Assembly: GCF_021496665.1 (NCBI RefSeq) | Contig: NZ_CP071246.1 | Span: forward strand, 434,001 to 498,000 | Length of the DNA stretch: 64,000 nucleotides | Source: Corynebacterium sp. CNCTC7651 | Lineage (GTDB): Bacteria > Actinomycetota > Actinomycetes > Mycobacteriales > Mycobacteriaceae | Reading direction: 5' to 3' | Shown here: positions 49,154 to 59,513 of the stretch, piece by piece | Layout of the letters: each line of letters starts with the position of its first letter | How positions within the stretch are numbered: the first letter of the stretch is position 1 | The notes under the pieces: model-generated | The model's database searches: none | The model's input: the letters and a program-made list of their open reading frames with translations, nothing else | What the model was told of the DNA's origin: nothing | Position numbers and translations under genes: made by a program

Positions 49154-49163
49154 ATGTGATTAA

Positions 49164-49195
49164 AAGCGGCGCTCTTCACGGAGCGCCGCTTTTTC
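49164..49195 (+). terminator. Displaced terminator of tRNA-fMet
   Basis: AAGCGGCGCTC and GAGCGCCGCTT pair around a short loop and are followed by TTTTCG. It lies just beyond the right attachment repeat, where the terminator of an uninterrupted tRNA gene would be. Confidence 0.85.
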
Positions 49196-49251
49196 GTTGC
49201 TGAGGGTGACCCTCGGCTCCGGATCCAGGGCGAGCCCCAGAACAAAAACCG

Positions 49252-49806
49252 CTAGATCGAGGAACCCCTCGGTATCGAGGACCCGCGCAGGCGAGAATCA
49301 AAACCGGCGATCTGGCGGTCTGTGATGAAGACATCGTTGATCTCGCCCACCCGCAACACACGGTTCAAGCCGCGGTCGCCGATGTAGAAGTTGCCCTTGC
49401 GGTCCGTGGCCACAAACTGTGCGCCGTAGCGGCGGATCTGCAGGTTGCCCATCGCGGGAGCGCCAGCGAAGGTGTTCTTTGGCAGGCAGTTCCACGCGTC
49501 CCCGGTCACCGAGTTCATCGCGTTCGCCTCGCCGTACTTTTGGTCGCACTGGTGCCCCGGCATGCGGTCTACCAGCGAGATGCACTGGATGAACTCCTGG
49601 CCGTCGATCAGGTACACACCGCAGCGGGCGGTGTCTTGCTGGTTGGAGAACGTGGCAATCGGTGCCTGCGCGGGCAATTGCCGGTAGTCGGCCGGCCACT
49701 CCACGCCGCGCGGGTTCCAGGCCGGTTTCCATTCCCCAGCGGTCGCGGTGCCAGTGCCTGCGATGAGTGCAGCGGCGGCGATAACGGTGGCGAGCGTTTT
49801 GCGCAT
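49252..49806 (-). CDS. Secreted protein of unknown function
   Basis: A 184-residue protein with a Sec signal peptide (MRKTLATVIAAAALIAGTGTATA, predicted cleavage before GEW). The mature part contains four cysteines (including RCGVYLIDG, QCISLVDRMPGHQC and NCLPKNTFAG), likely forming disulfides outside the cell. No family is recognised. It lies right after the islet and is convergent with nothing; thiF is upstream on the same strand with a 49-bp gap. Confidence 0.72.
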   Translation of the reverse strand: MRKTLATVIAAAALIAGTGTATAGEWKPAWNPRGVEWPADYRQLPAQAPIATFSNQQDTARCGVYLIDGQEFIQCISLVDRMPGHQCDQKYGEANAMNSVTGDAWNCLPKNTFAGAPAMGNLQIRRYGAQFVATDRKGNFYIGDRGLNRVLRVGEINDVFITDRQIAGFDSRLRGSSIPRGSSI

Positions 49807-49855
49807 GGTTTCTCCCTATAGGTGCTGGTGTTGCGTGCCACTGTTGCTCTACACG

Positions 49856-51016
49856 CTACTGGCCCCAGCGCTGCGCGCCACCGGGAAGCGAATGCAACGT
49901 CAGCCCGCGCTCGCGGGCTACCTCGCCGAACTGCTCCACAAACTTGGCCGATCGCACGCCGCCTGCGCAGTACACCACCACGTCGCCGGCCGGCAGCTGC
50001 GCCAGCACGTCGTCGACGCGGCCCGCCTGGTCCAGCTCGCTCATGGGCAGGTTCGGGCCCGGAACCGCGATGTCGCTGAGCACCTTCTCGTGGGGCTCGC
50101 GCACATCGAGGGATACAGCGTCGCCGCGCTCGAGCATGCTGATGAGCTCGATACCCTCGTCGCTCGGCACCGCACACGCACCCGCGTACTCGCCAAGTTC
50201 AGTGACAAGCTCGCGAGCCGGATCGCGGGTGACATTGAAGTGCCTGATGGTAGCGGTGAGCGCATCGTAGATGTGCAGGCGCCCCACGTTCGCCGCATGG
50301 TTGGCAGCGCCGCCACCCGTTCCGATGCCGGTGAGGAACTTCACCACTTCGGTGGACATGAGGCCGCCCACCACGCTCGTCGTCACGCCCAGCACCCCGG
50401 CGGTGGCGCAGTCCGGCACCGAGTCCGGGTCCGGCTGGGCGGGGTAGAGGTCGCGCATGCCCACGCCCCCCTCCACCCCGCGCACAGCGGGCGCGCCAGA
50501 GCCGGACCACCACAGGGCCACATCGCCGCGATACCGCAGCACGGAGCCCCACACCAAAGGCGTGCCGGTGATCTCGGCAGCATCGGCAGCGAGGAACTTG
50601 GTGGTGAAGGTATCGCTGCCGTCGATAAGCACGTCAATGCCCTCGAGGTGCTCAACAATGTTAGCCTCGTCCAGGCGGCCGTCGACGGCGTGGATCGTGA
50701 TGCCGGGCTGCAGCTCGCGCAGGCGCTCGGCGGCAACCTCCACCTTCTTGCGGCCAACGTCGGCGGCGCCGAAGAGGATCTGGCGGTGGATGTTGCTCAA
50801 AGACACCACGTCATCATCCACGACAGTGATCTCGCCCACGCCGGTGGCGGCAAGCGCCTGCATCACCGGGCAGCCGAGGCCGCCCGCGCCGATCACCAGC
50901 ACGTGAGCGTTGTGCAGGCGCTCCTGCTCTCGGATGCTGAATCCGGGCAGGTTCATTTGACGCGCTGTGCGTGCGAGCTCAGCTTCTGGCAACGAAGTAT
51001 TTGTATTCGCGGACAT
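49856..51016 (-). CDS. thiF: ThiF/MoeZ-type adenylyltransferase with rhodanese domain
   Basis: Activates the ThiS C-terminus by adenylation and supplies sulfur for thiazole formation. It has 386 residues: an E1-like domain with GAGGLGCPV and the DCATAGVLGV active-site segment, then a C-terminal rhodanese domain with catalytic Cys in YCAGGVRS. The ThiF-rhodanese fusion is also seen in MoeZ/MoeB-type proteins serving molybdopterin, so dual use is possible. It is separated from thiG by the permease pseudogene. Confidence 0.88.
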   Translation of the reverse strand: MSANTNTSLPEAELARTARQMNLPGFSIREQERLHNAHVLVIGAGGLGCPVMQALAATGVGEITVVDDDVVSLSNIHRQILFGAADVGRKKVEVAAERLRELQPGITIHAVDGRLDEANIVEHLEGIDVLIDGSDTFTTKFLAADAAEITGTPLVWGSVLRYRGDVALWWSGSGAPAVRGVEGGVGMRDLYPAQPDPDSVPDCATAGVLGVTTSVVGGLMSTEVVKFLTGIGTGGGAANHAANVGRLHIYDALTATIRHFNVTRDPARELVTELGEYAGACAVPSDEGIELISMLERGDAVSLDVREPHEKVLSDIAVPGPNLPMSELDQAGRVDDVLAQLPAGDVVVYCAGGVRSAKFVEQFGEVARERGLTLHSLPGGAQRWGQ

Positions 51017-51148
51017 CGAAACGACAGTTTAGCTCCGCCTACGAGCAAGCCATGCTTCCCTCCAATTGCCTGCTCTTTCCGGTCGCGCCCGTGAATGCAT
51101 TTCACTTTGGGCGTTCGCACGGGTGAGGAACCGTCGTAAAGTGTGACC

Positions 51149-52430
51149 ATGGCAAACGAGAAGGCGGCACCCCCGGTGGTTGAAACACTAGGCATCGACA
51201 TCGTGCCGGAGTCGGAGCGGACAGCGAAGCCCTCGGATTTGTTCTGGCCGTGGTTTGCGGCGAATGTGAGCGTGTTCGGCATCTCCTACGGCTCGTTCAT
51301 CCTGTGGTTCGGCATCTCATTTTGGCAGGGTGCAATTGTCGCGGCGGTGGGCATCACGCTCTCGTTTTTCCTCTGTGGACTGATCGCCGTGGCAGGCAAG
51401 CGCGGTTCCGCACCCACAATGGTGCTCTCGCGAGCAGCCTTTGGTGTGCAGGGGCAGAAGGTTCCCGGCATCGTCTCCTGGCTTACGTCTATTGGATGGG
51501 AGACGTTCCTCTCCATCATGGCGGTGCTCGCCACCACCACCGTGATTCGCCAGCTCGGGGGAGACCCCGGCGTCATCACCAGTGTGATTGCAACGGTGAT
51601 CGTGGCCGCGCTCATTGTTGCTGCGTCGGTGCTGGATGACGGGGTTCGGTCTCGGCTGGATCAACATCGCGGCGGACTGGTCGCGCTACCAACGCCGTGA
51701 CACGCCGGACGGGGCAATCATCTTTTGGAACACCCTCGGTGGAGCCGTAGCACCCGTGCTCCTTGTCACGTTCGGTCTGCTCCTCGCAGGGTCGGATCCG
51801 CAGCTGGCGGACGCTATCGCAGGGGACCCGATCGGTGCACTCGCCGTCATCCTGCCCACCTGGATCCTCGTGCCATTCCTCATCGCCGCAGTGCTGGCGC
51901 TGGTATCCGGCGCTGTTCTCGGCATCTACTCTTCAGGCCTCACCCTGATCACGCTCGGCATCAACATCCCGCGCCCCGCCGCAGCCGCGATCGACGGCAT
52001 TATTCTCACCGCAGGAACGATCTACGTGGTGTTCTTCTCGCAGTCTTTCCTCGGCCCGTTCCAATCGTTCCTGATCACCCTGGGTGTCCCGCTTGCCAGC
52101 TGGGCCGGCATCCTCATTGCGGACATCTATTCCCGGCGGCGGGATTACGACGAGGCAGCGCTCTACAACGCCCACGGCCGGTACGGCAGCGTGGACTGGG
52201 TGTCCCTCGCCATCTTGGCAACTGCGTCTGTGGTCGGCTGGGGGCTTGTCGCGAACGCGTTTGCGGAGGAAGCTGCCTGGAACAACTGGCAGGGCTACCT
52301 GCTGCCGCTGGTGGGTGAGCACTGGGCGGACGCGAACCTGGGTGTCCTCGTTGCTCTAGTACTCAGCTTCATCGTCGCGTGGTTTGCGCGCCGGGGTACC
52401 ATCCGCCGCCAGGAAACGGGCCAGATGTAG
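51149..52430 (+). pseudogene. NCS1-family permease, internally deleted and frameshifted
   Basis: The first part (ATG 51149) reads as the N-terminal third of a purine/cytosine-type NCS1 permease (DLFWPWFAANVSVFGISYGSF..., RAAFGVQGQKVPGIVSWL) up to AASVL. The next codons run out of frame. A second frame begins directly with MTGFGLGWINIAADWSRYQRRDTPDG and continues to 52430. By comparison with the family about 60-70 residues (roughly two TM segments) are missing at the junction near 51632. Lying between thiF and thiG it may once have imported a thiamine precursor, but this is inference. TAAAGT six bases before the ATG suggests a leaderless start. Confidence 0.8.
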
Positions 52431-52452
52431 CGCGCCCCTGGCGTAGCCCCAT

Positions 52453-53442
<990 letters not shown>

Positions 53443-53443
<1 letters not shown>

Positions 53444-54543
53444 CATTGCCTCCTTGACTGTGCGTGCTGCGCGTGGCGCAGCGGGTCCGTTGCTTCCAAC
53501 GATATCGGCGGGTCAATCTGTTCCACCAGATCCGCCCCGCAGCGTGCGGCCATGCCCGCCAGCAGGATGCCGTGGCGGAAGTAGCCGGTAGACACCGTCA
53601 CCCGGTCGTTCACCCGGCCCAGGTAGGGCAGGTCATCCGGGGAGCCGGGGCGGGCACCCGCGGTGGCCTCGAGAAAGTCGCATTCCTCCAGCGCCGGGCA
53701 GATCTCGATCGCGTCGCGCAAGAGCTGGTGCACGCCCTGTACCTGCGGCTGGTCGCGGCCATCCTCGCGCGTGGTTGCGCCGATGGTCAGCGTCTTGTCC
53801 TCGCGCGGGATCAAGTACACCGGGCGGTCCTCCACAAACCCGCGCACCACGCGGGTGAGCAGCGGATACTGGTGTTCCGGCACGCGCACGTGCAGGATGT
53901 CGCCGTACACCGGGCGCAGGTCCAGCGGGTTCGCCTCGCCCTCGTACCACCCGGTGATGTCGGCTGCGCCCAAGCCCGCGGCGATCACCACCTGGTCCGC
54001 ATCCACCTCGCCCACGTCGTGCACCGCGTAGGGCTCGATGCTTACCGACGCCCCCTTACAAGCGTCCAGAAGCGCCTGCGTGAAGCGCCGCGGCTGCAGC
54101 TGGTGGTCGCCGGAAATCTCCACGGCCCCGGCGAGCGCGGGGGAAAGCGCGGGCTCAAGCTGGCGGGCGCGCCGGGTGGTCAGGCGCTCCACCGCCATGC
54201 CGTGCAGGTGCTGGTACGCCGCAAGCTCCTCGAGGTGGGTGTTGTCCGCGCGGTCCCGCGCCACCACCAGAGTGCCGTCGGTGCGGTAGCCGGTGGCAAC
54301 GTCGCTGTAGCGCTGGGTCAGCTCGATGAGCTCCGGGTACCACTTGGCCGCCGCCTGCATGAGGGGGAAGAGCGGGTCCTGCTTGTACACGACCTCCGCT
54401 GTCGGTGCGAGCATGCCGCCCGCGTGGTGGGAAGCCCCGCTCGCCGGCGCCGGATCGTGGACGGTGACCTGGTGGCCGCGGTCCGCCAGCGTCAGCGCCG
54501 TGGAGAGGCCGATGATGCCGGCCCCGATGATGGAAATCTTCAC
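53443..54543 (-). CDS. thiO: Glycine oxidase ThiO
   Basis: An FAD-dependent D-amino-acid-oxidase-fold enzyme oxidising glycine to dehydroglycine for ThiG. It has 366 residues with the FAD dinucleotide motif GAGIIGLSTAL at the N-terminus, the HHAGGMLAP segment and the C-terminal GYFRHGILLAG. It overlaps thiE by four bases (ATGA) and thiS by one. Confidence 0.92.
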
Positions 54544-55202
54544 GGCTTCAGGGTAGCGCCGCGGTCGAACTCCTCCACGACTCGCTGGCAGTAGGCCCGC
54601 GGGTCTAAAGCGTGCATGATGCCTCGCACAATGGCCACGCCGTCCACGCCGGTGCGGGCGAGGTCGAAAGCGTCTTCCACAGTCACGTCGCCGATGGCCA
54701 CCATCGGCACCCGCGATGCCGCGGCGAGCTCGGGGTAGCCCTCCAGGCCGATAAGGGCGCGGCCGGAATCCTTGGTGGGCGTGGCGCGGAACGGGCCGCA
54801 GCCGACGTAGTCCAGCACGTTCGCGTCTTTGTTCGCGGCCTGTACCAGCTCGAGCGTGCCGGTGGTCAGGCCGATCACGGCGTCCGGGCCGAGTAGCCGG
54901 CGGGCCGCTCGCACGTCCAGGTCGTCCTGGCCCAAGTGCACGCCGGCGATATCCACCCCGGCATCGCGGAGTGCCAGGGCGACGTCCAAGCGATCGTCGA
55001 TAAGCACGGGCACCTCGGGGCGCACCGTGTGCACGGCGCGCGCCACCTCGGCGGCGAGGGTGTAGAGCTCGCGTGCGGAGATCGGCTTGGAGCGGACCTG
55101 GATGATGCCGGCGCCACCCGCCGCGGCCTCAGCGCAGCGCTGCACGACATCCTCGCTGCGGCCGGTGACAAAGTAGCAGCGCAAGTCCAGCGGTTTAGTC
55201 AC
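54540..55202 (-). CDS. thiE: Thiamine-phosphate synthase ThiE
   Basis: Couples HMP-pyrophosphate with thiazole phosphate. It is a 220-residue TIM barrel with VQVRSKPISARELY, VLIDDRLDVALALRDAGVDIAGVHLGQDDL and GPFRATPTKD. The start overlaps the preceding gene by eight bases, so the thiEOSG group is translated behind it. No TPP aptamer is visible upstream of this operon. Confidence 0.94.
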   Translation of the reverse strand: MTKPLDLRCYFVTGRSEDVVQRCAEAAAGGAGIIQVRSKPISARELYTLAAEVARAVHTVRPEVPVLIDDRLDVALALRDAGVDIAGVHLGQDDLDVRAARRLLGPDAVIGLTTGTLELVQAANKDANVLDYVGCGPFRATPTKDSGRALIGLEGYPELAAASRVPMVAIGDVTVEDAFDLARTGVDGVAIVRGIMHALDPRAYCQRVVEEFDRGATLKP

Positions 55203-55479
55203 GCAGCGCCTCGACCAGCTCGTCCTTGGTCATGCTGGAGCGGCCCTCAATCTCGAGTTCCTGGGCGCGCTCATACAGCTCATCTTTCGTCCAGTCCTCG
55301 TAGGAGCCGGACTCGCCGCCGCGCTTGCCCACCTTGGAGCGGCCGTCGCGCGCCGCGGCGTTCGCAATCGCGGCCGCCTTGGATTTGGAGTTGCCCTCCT
55401 CGCGCAGCTTCTCGTACAGCTCGCCGTCCTTGACGCTCGGGCCGCCTGGAGTGTCCTCTGGGTGCTTATCCTCAGCCAT
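55195..55479 (-). CDS. DUF7218/Rho-N-SAP-like small protein
   Basis: A 94-residue acidic and lysine-rich protein with two parts: an N-terminal segment KDGELYEKLREEGNSKSKAAAIANAAARDG and a C-terminal SAP/Rho-N-like helix pair TKDELYERAQELEIEGRSSMTKDELVEALRD. This suggests nucleic-acid binding. It is common in actinobacteria but uncharacterised. It overlaps thiE by eight bases and follows the DUF418 gene by 11 bases. Confidence 0.75.
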   Translation of the reverse strand: MAEDKHPEDTPGGPSVKDGELYEKLREEGNSKSKAAAIANAAARDGRSKVGKRGGESGSYEDWTKDELYERAQELEIEGRSSMTKDELVEALRD

Positions 55480-55490
55480 GCCCGCCGATA

Positions 55491-56783
55491 CTACTGGGAT
55501 TGCTGCTCAAGCTGCGGGGACGTGGGCAGCGCGGCAGGGGAGTACGGCTCCAGGCGCTTTGTCGGGCCATAGGACAGGCGGCGGTGCACCTGCTCGAACG
55601 GTCCAGGCGTGCCCGTGTGCTCCAGGATCACAGCCAGGATGAGCGTGATAATCCACACCGCCAGGCCCACAAGGAGCTTGCCGCTTACGGACGCTTCCAG
55701 GCCCCACCCCAAAGTAAACGGCATGACCAGCAGGATGAACAGGATGGACTGCGCGAGGTAACCGGACATGGAACGCTTTCCCAGCGCCACGAACGGGTAC
55801 GCCCACGCCGGGGCGGTGGAGGTGCCGGTGGCTTCTGCCTGGGCGTTCATGCCCTGCTGGATGGAGTTGGTTATGAGCGCGAGGCCGGCCAGGATGGCGG
55901 GGCCGGTGAATAGGCCCAAGCTCGAGTTGAGCAGGGAGAGGGACAGCTCCAGCCGCGGGTCGAGCACGCCGATGCCGCTCAGCCCCCACGGCAGGCCGAT
56001 GAGCAATACGATCGCGGTGCCGACGCCAACCCAGGTCCACAGGATGCGGCGGTGCTGGTCGACGTTAACCAGGTAGCCCTCGCGTGCCCAGATGTAGCCG
56101 ATGAGCACCAAGCCGCCCAGCTCCAGCACGGCGAACGGGACGCTCACAAGCATGAATAGGCCGTCTGTGGCGTTGGTGCGGAAGTAGTCGCCGACGCTGG
56201 TGATGTCGGTGGTGAGGGTCATCATTTCTACCGGCAGCGCCGCGGCTTCGAAGAAGTACAGGCCAACCGCACCGATGACGCCGAAGAGCGCGCTCGCGAT
56301 CAGGGAAAGGTACGCGATGATGCGCAACGTCTTGGTCTGGCAAGTGAAGAGCAGCGCCACCACCATGCCGGTCACGCCGTACACGGCCATGATGTCGCCC
56401 ATGAAGAGCAAGAACATGTGCGCGAGACCGAAGAGGGCGAGGATGCCGTAGCGGCGCAGTAGGATGCGGCGCGCATTCTTGGCCGGGTAGCCCTTGCGGT
56501 ACAGGCTGGCCGCGATCAGCCCGATGCCGAAGCCCAGCAAGGTGGAGAACATCGGCAGGCCGCGCACGTGCACGAACAGGGCGGAGAAGACTGCGGCCAC
56601 CTGGTCGGCGACGTTGCCCTCGCGGACACCACCCAGGGTGGAGCCCGGCCCGCCAGCCTCGTCGTAGCCGTTGAGCAACCACGCCTGGACCGCGTTGGCC
56701 ATGGCGATGCCCGCAAGCGCGAGGCCGCGGGCGAGGTCGGGGACGATCAGGCGGGGCTGGGGTTGCGTCGTAGGGCGATTCAC
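55491..56783 (-). CDS. DUF418 family integral membrane protein
   Basis: A 430-residue membrane protein with about ten TM segments, opening RLIVPDLARGLALAGIAMANA, the DUF418/YeiB-type signature (DxxRGxAxxGI). The C-terminal DUF418 domain includes FVALGKRSMSGYLAQSILF. The function is unknown; heparan-alpha-glucosaminide acetyltransferase-like folds are related. The GTG at 56783 is chosen because upstream codons form an implausible Cys/Arg-rich leader. Confidence 0.82.
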   Translation of the reverse strand: MNRPTTQPQPRLIVPDLARGLALAGIAMANAVQAWLLNGYDEAGGPGSTLGGVREGNVADQVAAVFSALFVHVRGLPMFSTLLGFGIGLIAASLYRKGYPAKNARRILLRRYGILALFGLAHMFLLFMGDIMAVYGVTGMVVALLFTCQTKTLRIIAYLSLIASALFGVIGAVGLYFFEAAALPVEMMTLTTDITSVGDYFRTNATDGLFMLVSVPFAVLELGGLVLIGYIWAREGYLVNVDQHRRILWTWVGVGTAIVLLIGLPWGLSGIGVLDPRLELSLSLLNSSLGLFTGPAILAGLALITNSIQQGMNAQAEATGTSTAPAWAYPFVALGKRSMSGYLAQSILFILLVMPFTLGWGLEASVSGKLLVGLAVWIITLILAVILEHTGTPGPFEQVHRRLSYGPTKRLEPYSPAALPTSPQLEQQSQ

Positions 56784-56820
56784 GCCACCAGAGGCTACTC
56801 CTTCAGAAGCGCATCGGCAT

Positions 56821-57756
56821 TTACACCCACATCGGGCCGGTTGTGGTCTCAATCCCCAGCGGCTCGATGTGCACAATGGTCTCGGCCCCGCCTAGCGCAG
56901 CAGCCAGGCCGGTTTCCACCTTGTCCGCGAAGTCGTGCGAGTGGTTCACCGTCCAATCACCCGGCACCTGCATGACCACGTTGATCAGCCTGTCCCGGCC
57001 GAAACTGGTCGTGCGCAGGGACGTGAAGGCCACACCGTTTTCCGCGGCGAACTGGTCCAGGAATTCCTCCACCACGGCAATCTCGTTCAGCGGCAGCGCC
57101 TCAGACAGCAGCCCGGCCATCGCGCCGCGCAGGAGCTGGTAACCGGTGAAGAGGATGTTGGCGGCAACCAGCAGTGCCACCACGGGGTCCAGGATCTCCC
57201 AGCCGGTAAGCCACACCAGCGCCATGCCGACGATGACGCCGACGGTCGTCCAAACGTCGGTAAGCAAATGCTTCCCGTCCGCCTCGAGCGTGCTTGAGCG
57301 GTGCGCCCGGCCGGCACGCACCAGCATCATGCCCACGACCAGGTTCAGCACCGTGGCCACGATGGAAAACACCATGCCCACACCCAGCTGCTCCAGCGGC
57401 TGCGGGTGGATAATGCGGGAGACGGATGTGTAGATGATCGCTGCGGCGGCGACCAGGATCAGCGAACCCTCCACCTGCGCGGAGAAGTACTCGGCCTTCG
57501 CGTGGCCGAAGTTGTGGTTATCATCCGCCGGCTTGGCCGCCAGTTTCAACGCCCACAGCCCCACGCAAGCTGCGACGAGGTTGATCACGGACTCCAGCGC
57601 GTCCGAGAGGAAGCCGACAGAGCCCGTCACCCACGCCGCGGTGATCTTCAGGGCGATGGTGATAACAGCAACGGCGATGGAGAGCCACATGTAGCGCTCA
57701 AGCAGGCGCTGTTCTTCGGCGCGGCTGGTTGATTCTGTGCGCAAGGTCGATTCCAT
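56821..57756 (-). CDS. Cation diffusion facilitator (Zn/Fe/Mn efflux)
   Basis: A 311-residue CDF transporter with six TM segments in the first 210 residues and a C-terminal cytoplasmic metal-binding domain (VNVVMQVPGDWTVNHSHDFADKVE). The TM2 site reads GFLSDALESVINL and TM5 EADGKHLLTDVWTTVGV (HxxxD), so metal coordination is intact. AAAGGGG precedes the ATG at 57756; a TTG two codons upstream is an alternative. An imperfect inverted repeat (CCTTTCGG...CCGAAGG) at about 57767-57799 in front of the gene may be an operator. Confidence 0.88.
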   Translation of the reverse strand: MESTLRTESTSRAEEQRLLERYMWLSIAVAVITIALKITAAWVTGSVGFLSDALESVINLVAACVGLWALKLAAKPADDNHNFGHAKAEYFSAQVEGSLILVAAAAIIYTSVSRIIHPQPLEQLGVGMVFSIVATVLNLVVGMMLVRAGRAHRSSTLEADGKHLLTDVWTTVGVIVGMALVWLTGWEILDPVVALLVAANILFTGYQLLRGAMAGLLSEALPLNEIAVVEEFLDQFAAENGVAFTSLRTTSFGRDRLINVVMQVPGDWTVNHSHDFADKVETGLAAALGGAETIVHIEPLGIETTTGPMWV

Positions 57757-57935
57757 GTGCAAGACCCCTTTCGGAACCGGTTGTTAGTCGGACCGAAGGT
57801 CTCGCTCACTCACCGCGCGCTGGCGGCGAGCCGGCGCCCCGGGCCCCGCGCAGGGCCAGTATGTCGAGTGCGCCGATTCGGGAGCTACTCCCCTTCAACA
57901 GGGCCGAAGTGTAGCACCCTGCTACGTTGGGGCCC

Positions 57936-58100
57936 ATGGAACGTTGGCTTGTAGCAATTGGCGGCGCCGTCGTGGGCGCCCTGTTTTTCGGGTGGCTTTT
58001 GCAGATGCTGGGTGTTACCGGCATCCTCTACACCGTGCTGGTGCTCATCGGCTCCGCGGTGACCTCGTCCGCCGCCGGGGCACTCTTCCGCCCCCGCTAG
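57936..58100 (+). CDS. 54-residue membrane protein (YeaQ/GlsB-like)
   Basis: Short hydrophobic protein MERWLVAIGGAVVGALFFGW... with two TM segments (about 4-21 and 27-48) and a basic end (FRPR). The small size and glycine-rich TM1 resemble transglycosylase-associated YeaQ/GlsB proteins, though the sequence match is loose. The stop lies in CCCCCGCTAGGGGCTTTTTG, a weak terminator. It is below usual ORF length limits. Confidence 0.65.
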   Translation: MERWLVAIGGAVVGALFFGWLLQMLGVTGILYTVLVLIGSAVTSSAAGALFRPR

Positions 58101-58111
58101 GGGCTTTTTGC

Positions 58112-58552
58112 TTATCGACGAATCCTCATCACCACATGGGGAATACCCGTGTCCAAGAACTCTTCGCCCTCGGCGACAAAGCCGAAGCGGGAGTAATACT
58201 CCTTCAGCCCCGCCTGCGCGTCGATGACTAGATCACCCGGCCACTGTTTGGTGAACTCAATGCAGGCGGCGACAATCTCGGGGCCAAGCCCGGTGCCGCG
58301 GGCCTCTGGGGCGACCACGAATCTGCCGAAGCGGGATCCGGTGTCTGTAGGGAAGGCCCGTGCGCAGCCCGCAAGGTGCCCGTTGCTGTCCACAGCAAGC
58401 ACGTGGAACGTGTCTTCTGCCGCGTCCACGTCATCGAGTTCCTTAAAGGGACAGCCCTGCTCCGCCACGAAGACATCCACCCGGAGCCGGAACAGTGCAA
58501 ATGCCTCGAGCGCTGTCATGTCTTTGAGCTGTACAAACTTAAGCGTTGCCAC
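58112..58552 (-). CDS. GNAT acetyltransferase, ElaA-like
   Basis: A 146-residue N-acetyltransferase. The opening LKDMTALEAFALFRLRVDVFVAEQGC is typical of ElaA, and the acetyl-CoA binding region is GRFVVAPEARGTGLGPEIV. A C-terminal YYSRFGFV loop closes the fold. The substrate is unknown. Confidence 0.85.
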   Translation of the reverse strand: MATLKFVQLKDMTALEAFALFRLRVDVFVAEQGCPFKELDDVDAAEDTFHVLAVDSNGHLAGCARAFPTDTGSRFGRFVVAPEARGTGLGPEIVAACIEFTKQWPGDLVIDAQAGLKEYYSRFGFVAEGEEFLDTGIPHVVMRIRR

Positions 58553-58656
58553 GCCGTAATCCTAAGGTTCTGGCACGCGCGACCAAAAAGTGGCAAGGTA
58601 TTCGTGTGTTACTGGTGTGAAACCAGTGATGTTGTGAGGTTTGTGAAAGGGTAGGC

Positions 58657-59484
58657 ATGATCCGTCGTCGTGTAGCCGCAGCAGCGGCTGTAGTAATTGC
58701 TTTCACCAGCGCATTTTCACCGGTTGCAAACGCGCATGAGGTGACCAACTACATCTGGCGCAACGATGTGTTCTCCAAGACCCTCGCCGGCAAGCCGTTC
58801 GTGGACCGCGTGCTGCACCGCGTGCCCGGCTCGTTGCACGACGCGCCGAGGATTCCGGAGGAAGCCCGCCAGGCGGAAGCGCGCGGCAACGCTCTCTACG
58901 GCCCCGGCACCCCGATCTACGTGGGGCAGGGCGAGGACGCGCTTTTCTGCACCGTGGCAGTGGCGGGCTACGACGATGCCGGCAACAAAGTGGCGCTGAC
59001 GGCCGGCCACTGCGCCAAGGAAGGTGACCCGGTCACCTCTGCGGACGCGGAGAAGCTGGGGCCCACCGGCACCGTGGTGGCCGTGGACCGAAACCTGGAT
59101 TACGCCCTGATCCGCCTCGCGCCGAACACCGAGGTCACCCGCACGTACGACGGCGTCACCATCAACCACATCGGTTCCGCCCCAATTGCCCCCGGGAAGC
59201 CGGTGTGCAAGAAAGGTGTCGCTTCCGGTGTGACCTGCGGTATCACGTGGTGGGACTGGCAAGCGATGAACATCAACCAGGTGTGCGCGATGCAAGGCGA
59301 CTCCGGCGGGCCGCTGTTTGTGGATGACCGCCTGGTGGGCTTTGTCAACGGCGGATTGTTCCCGCCGCCGTTCGCGGTGGCTTGCCACTCGCCGCTGCAG
59401 GGCCCGCTCCACTCACCGACGGGTTCCGCCCGCGCGGACGCCGTGTTCCCGCGCCTGGAGGGCGGATTCCGCCTGCCCGGGTAA
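58657..59484 (+). CDS. Secreted trypsin-like serine protease (S1 family)
   Basis: A 275-residue exported protease with a signal peptide (MIRRRVAAAAAVVIAFTSAFSPVANA, cleavage before HEV) and the catalytic triad: His in LTAGHC, Asp in NLDYALIRL and Ser in GDSGGPL. Six cysteines can form disulfides. AAAGGG is upstream of the ATG. Substrates are unknown; secreted S1 proteases are common in corynebacteria. Confidence 0.88.
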   Translation: MIRRRVAAAAAVVIAFTSAFSPVANAHEVTNYIWRNDVFSKTLAGKPFVDRVLHRVPGSLHDAPRIPEEARQAEARGNALYGPGTPIYVGQGEDALFCTVAVAGYDDAGNKVALTAGHCAKEGDPVTSADAEKLGPTGTVVAVDRNLDYALIRLAPNTEVTRTYDGVTINHIGSAPIAPGKPVCKKGVASGVTCGITWWDWQAMNINQVCAMQGDSGGPLFVDDRLVGFVNGGLFPPPFAVACHSPLQGPLHSPTGSARADAVFPRLEGGFRLPG

Positions 59485-59513
59485 CCCGCCAAGCGGATCA
59501 CCCACGCAGCAAG

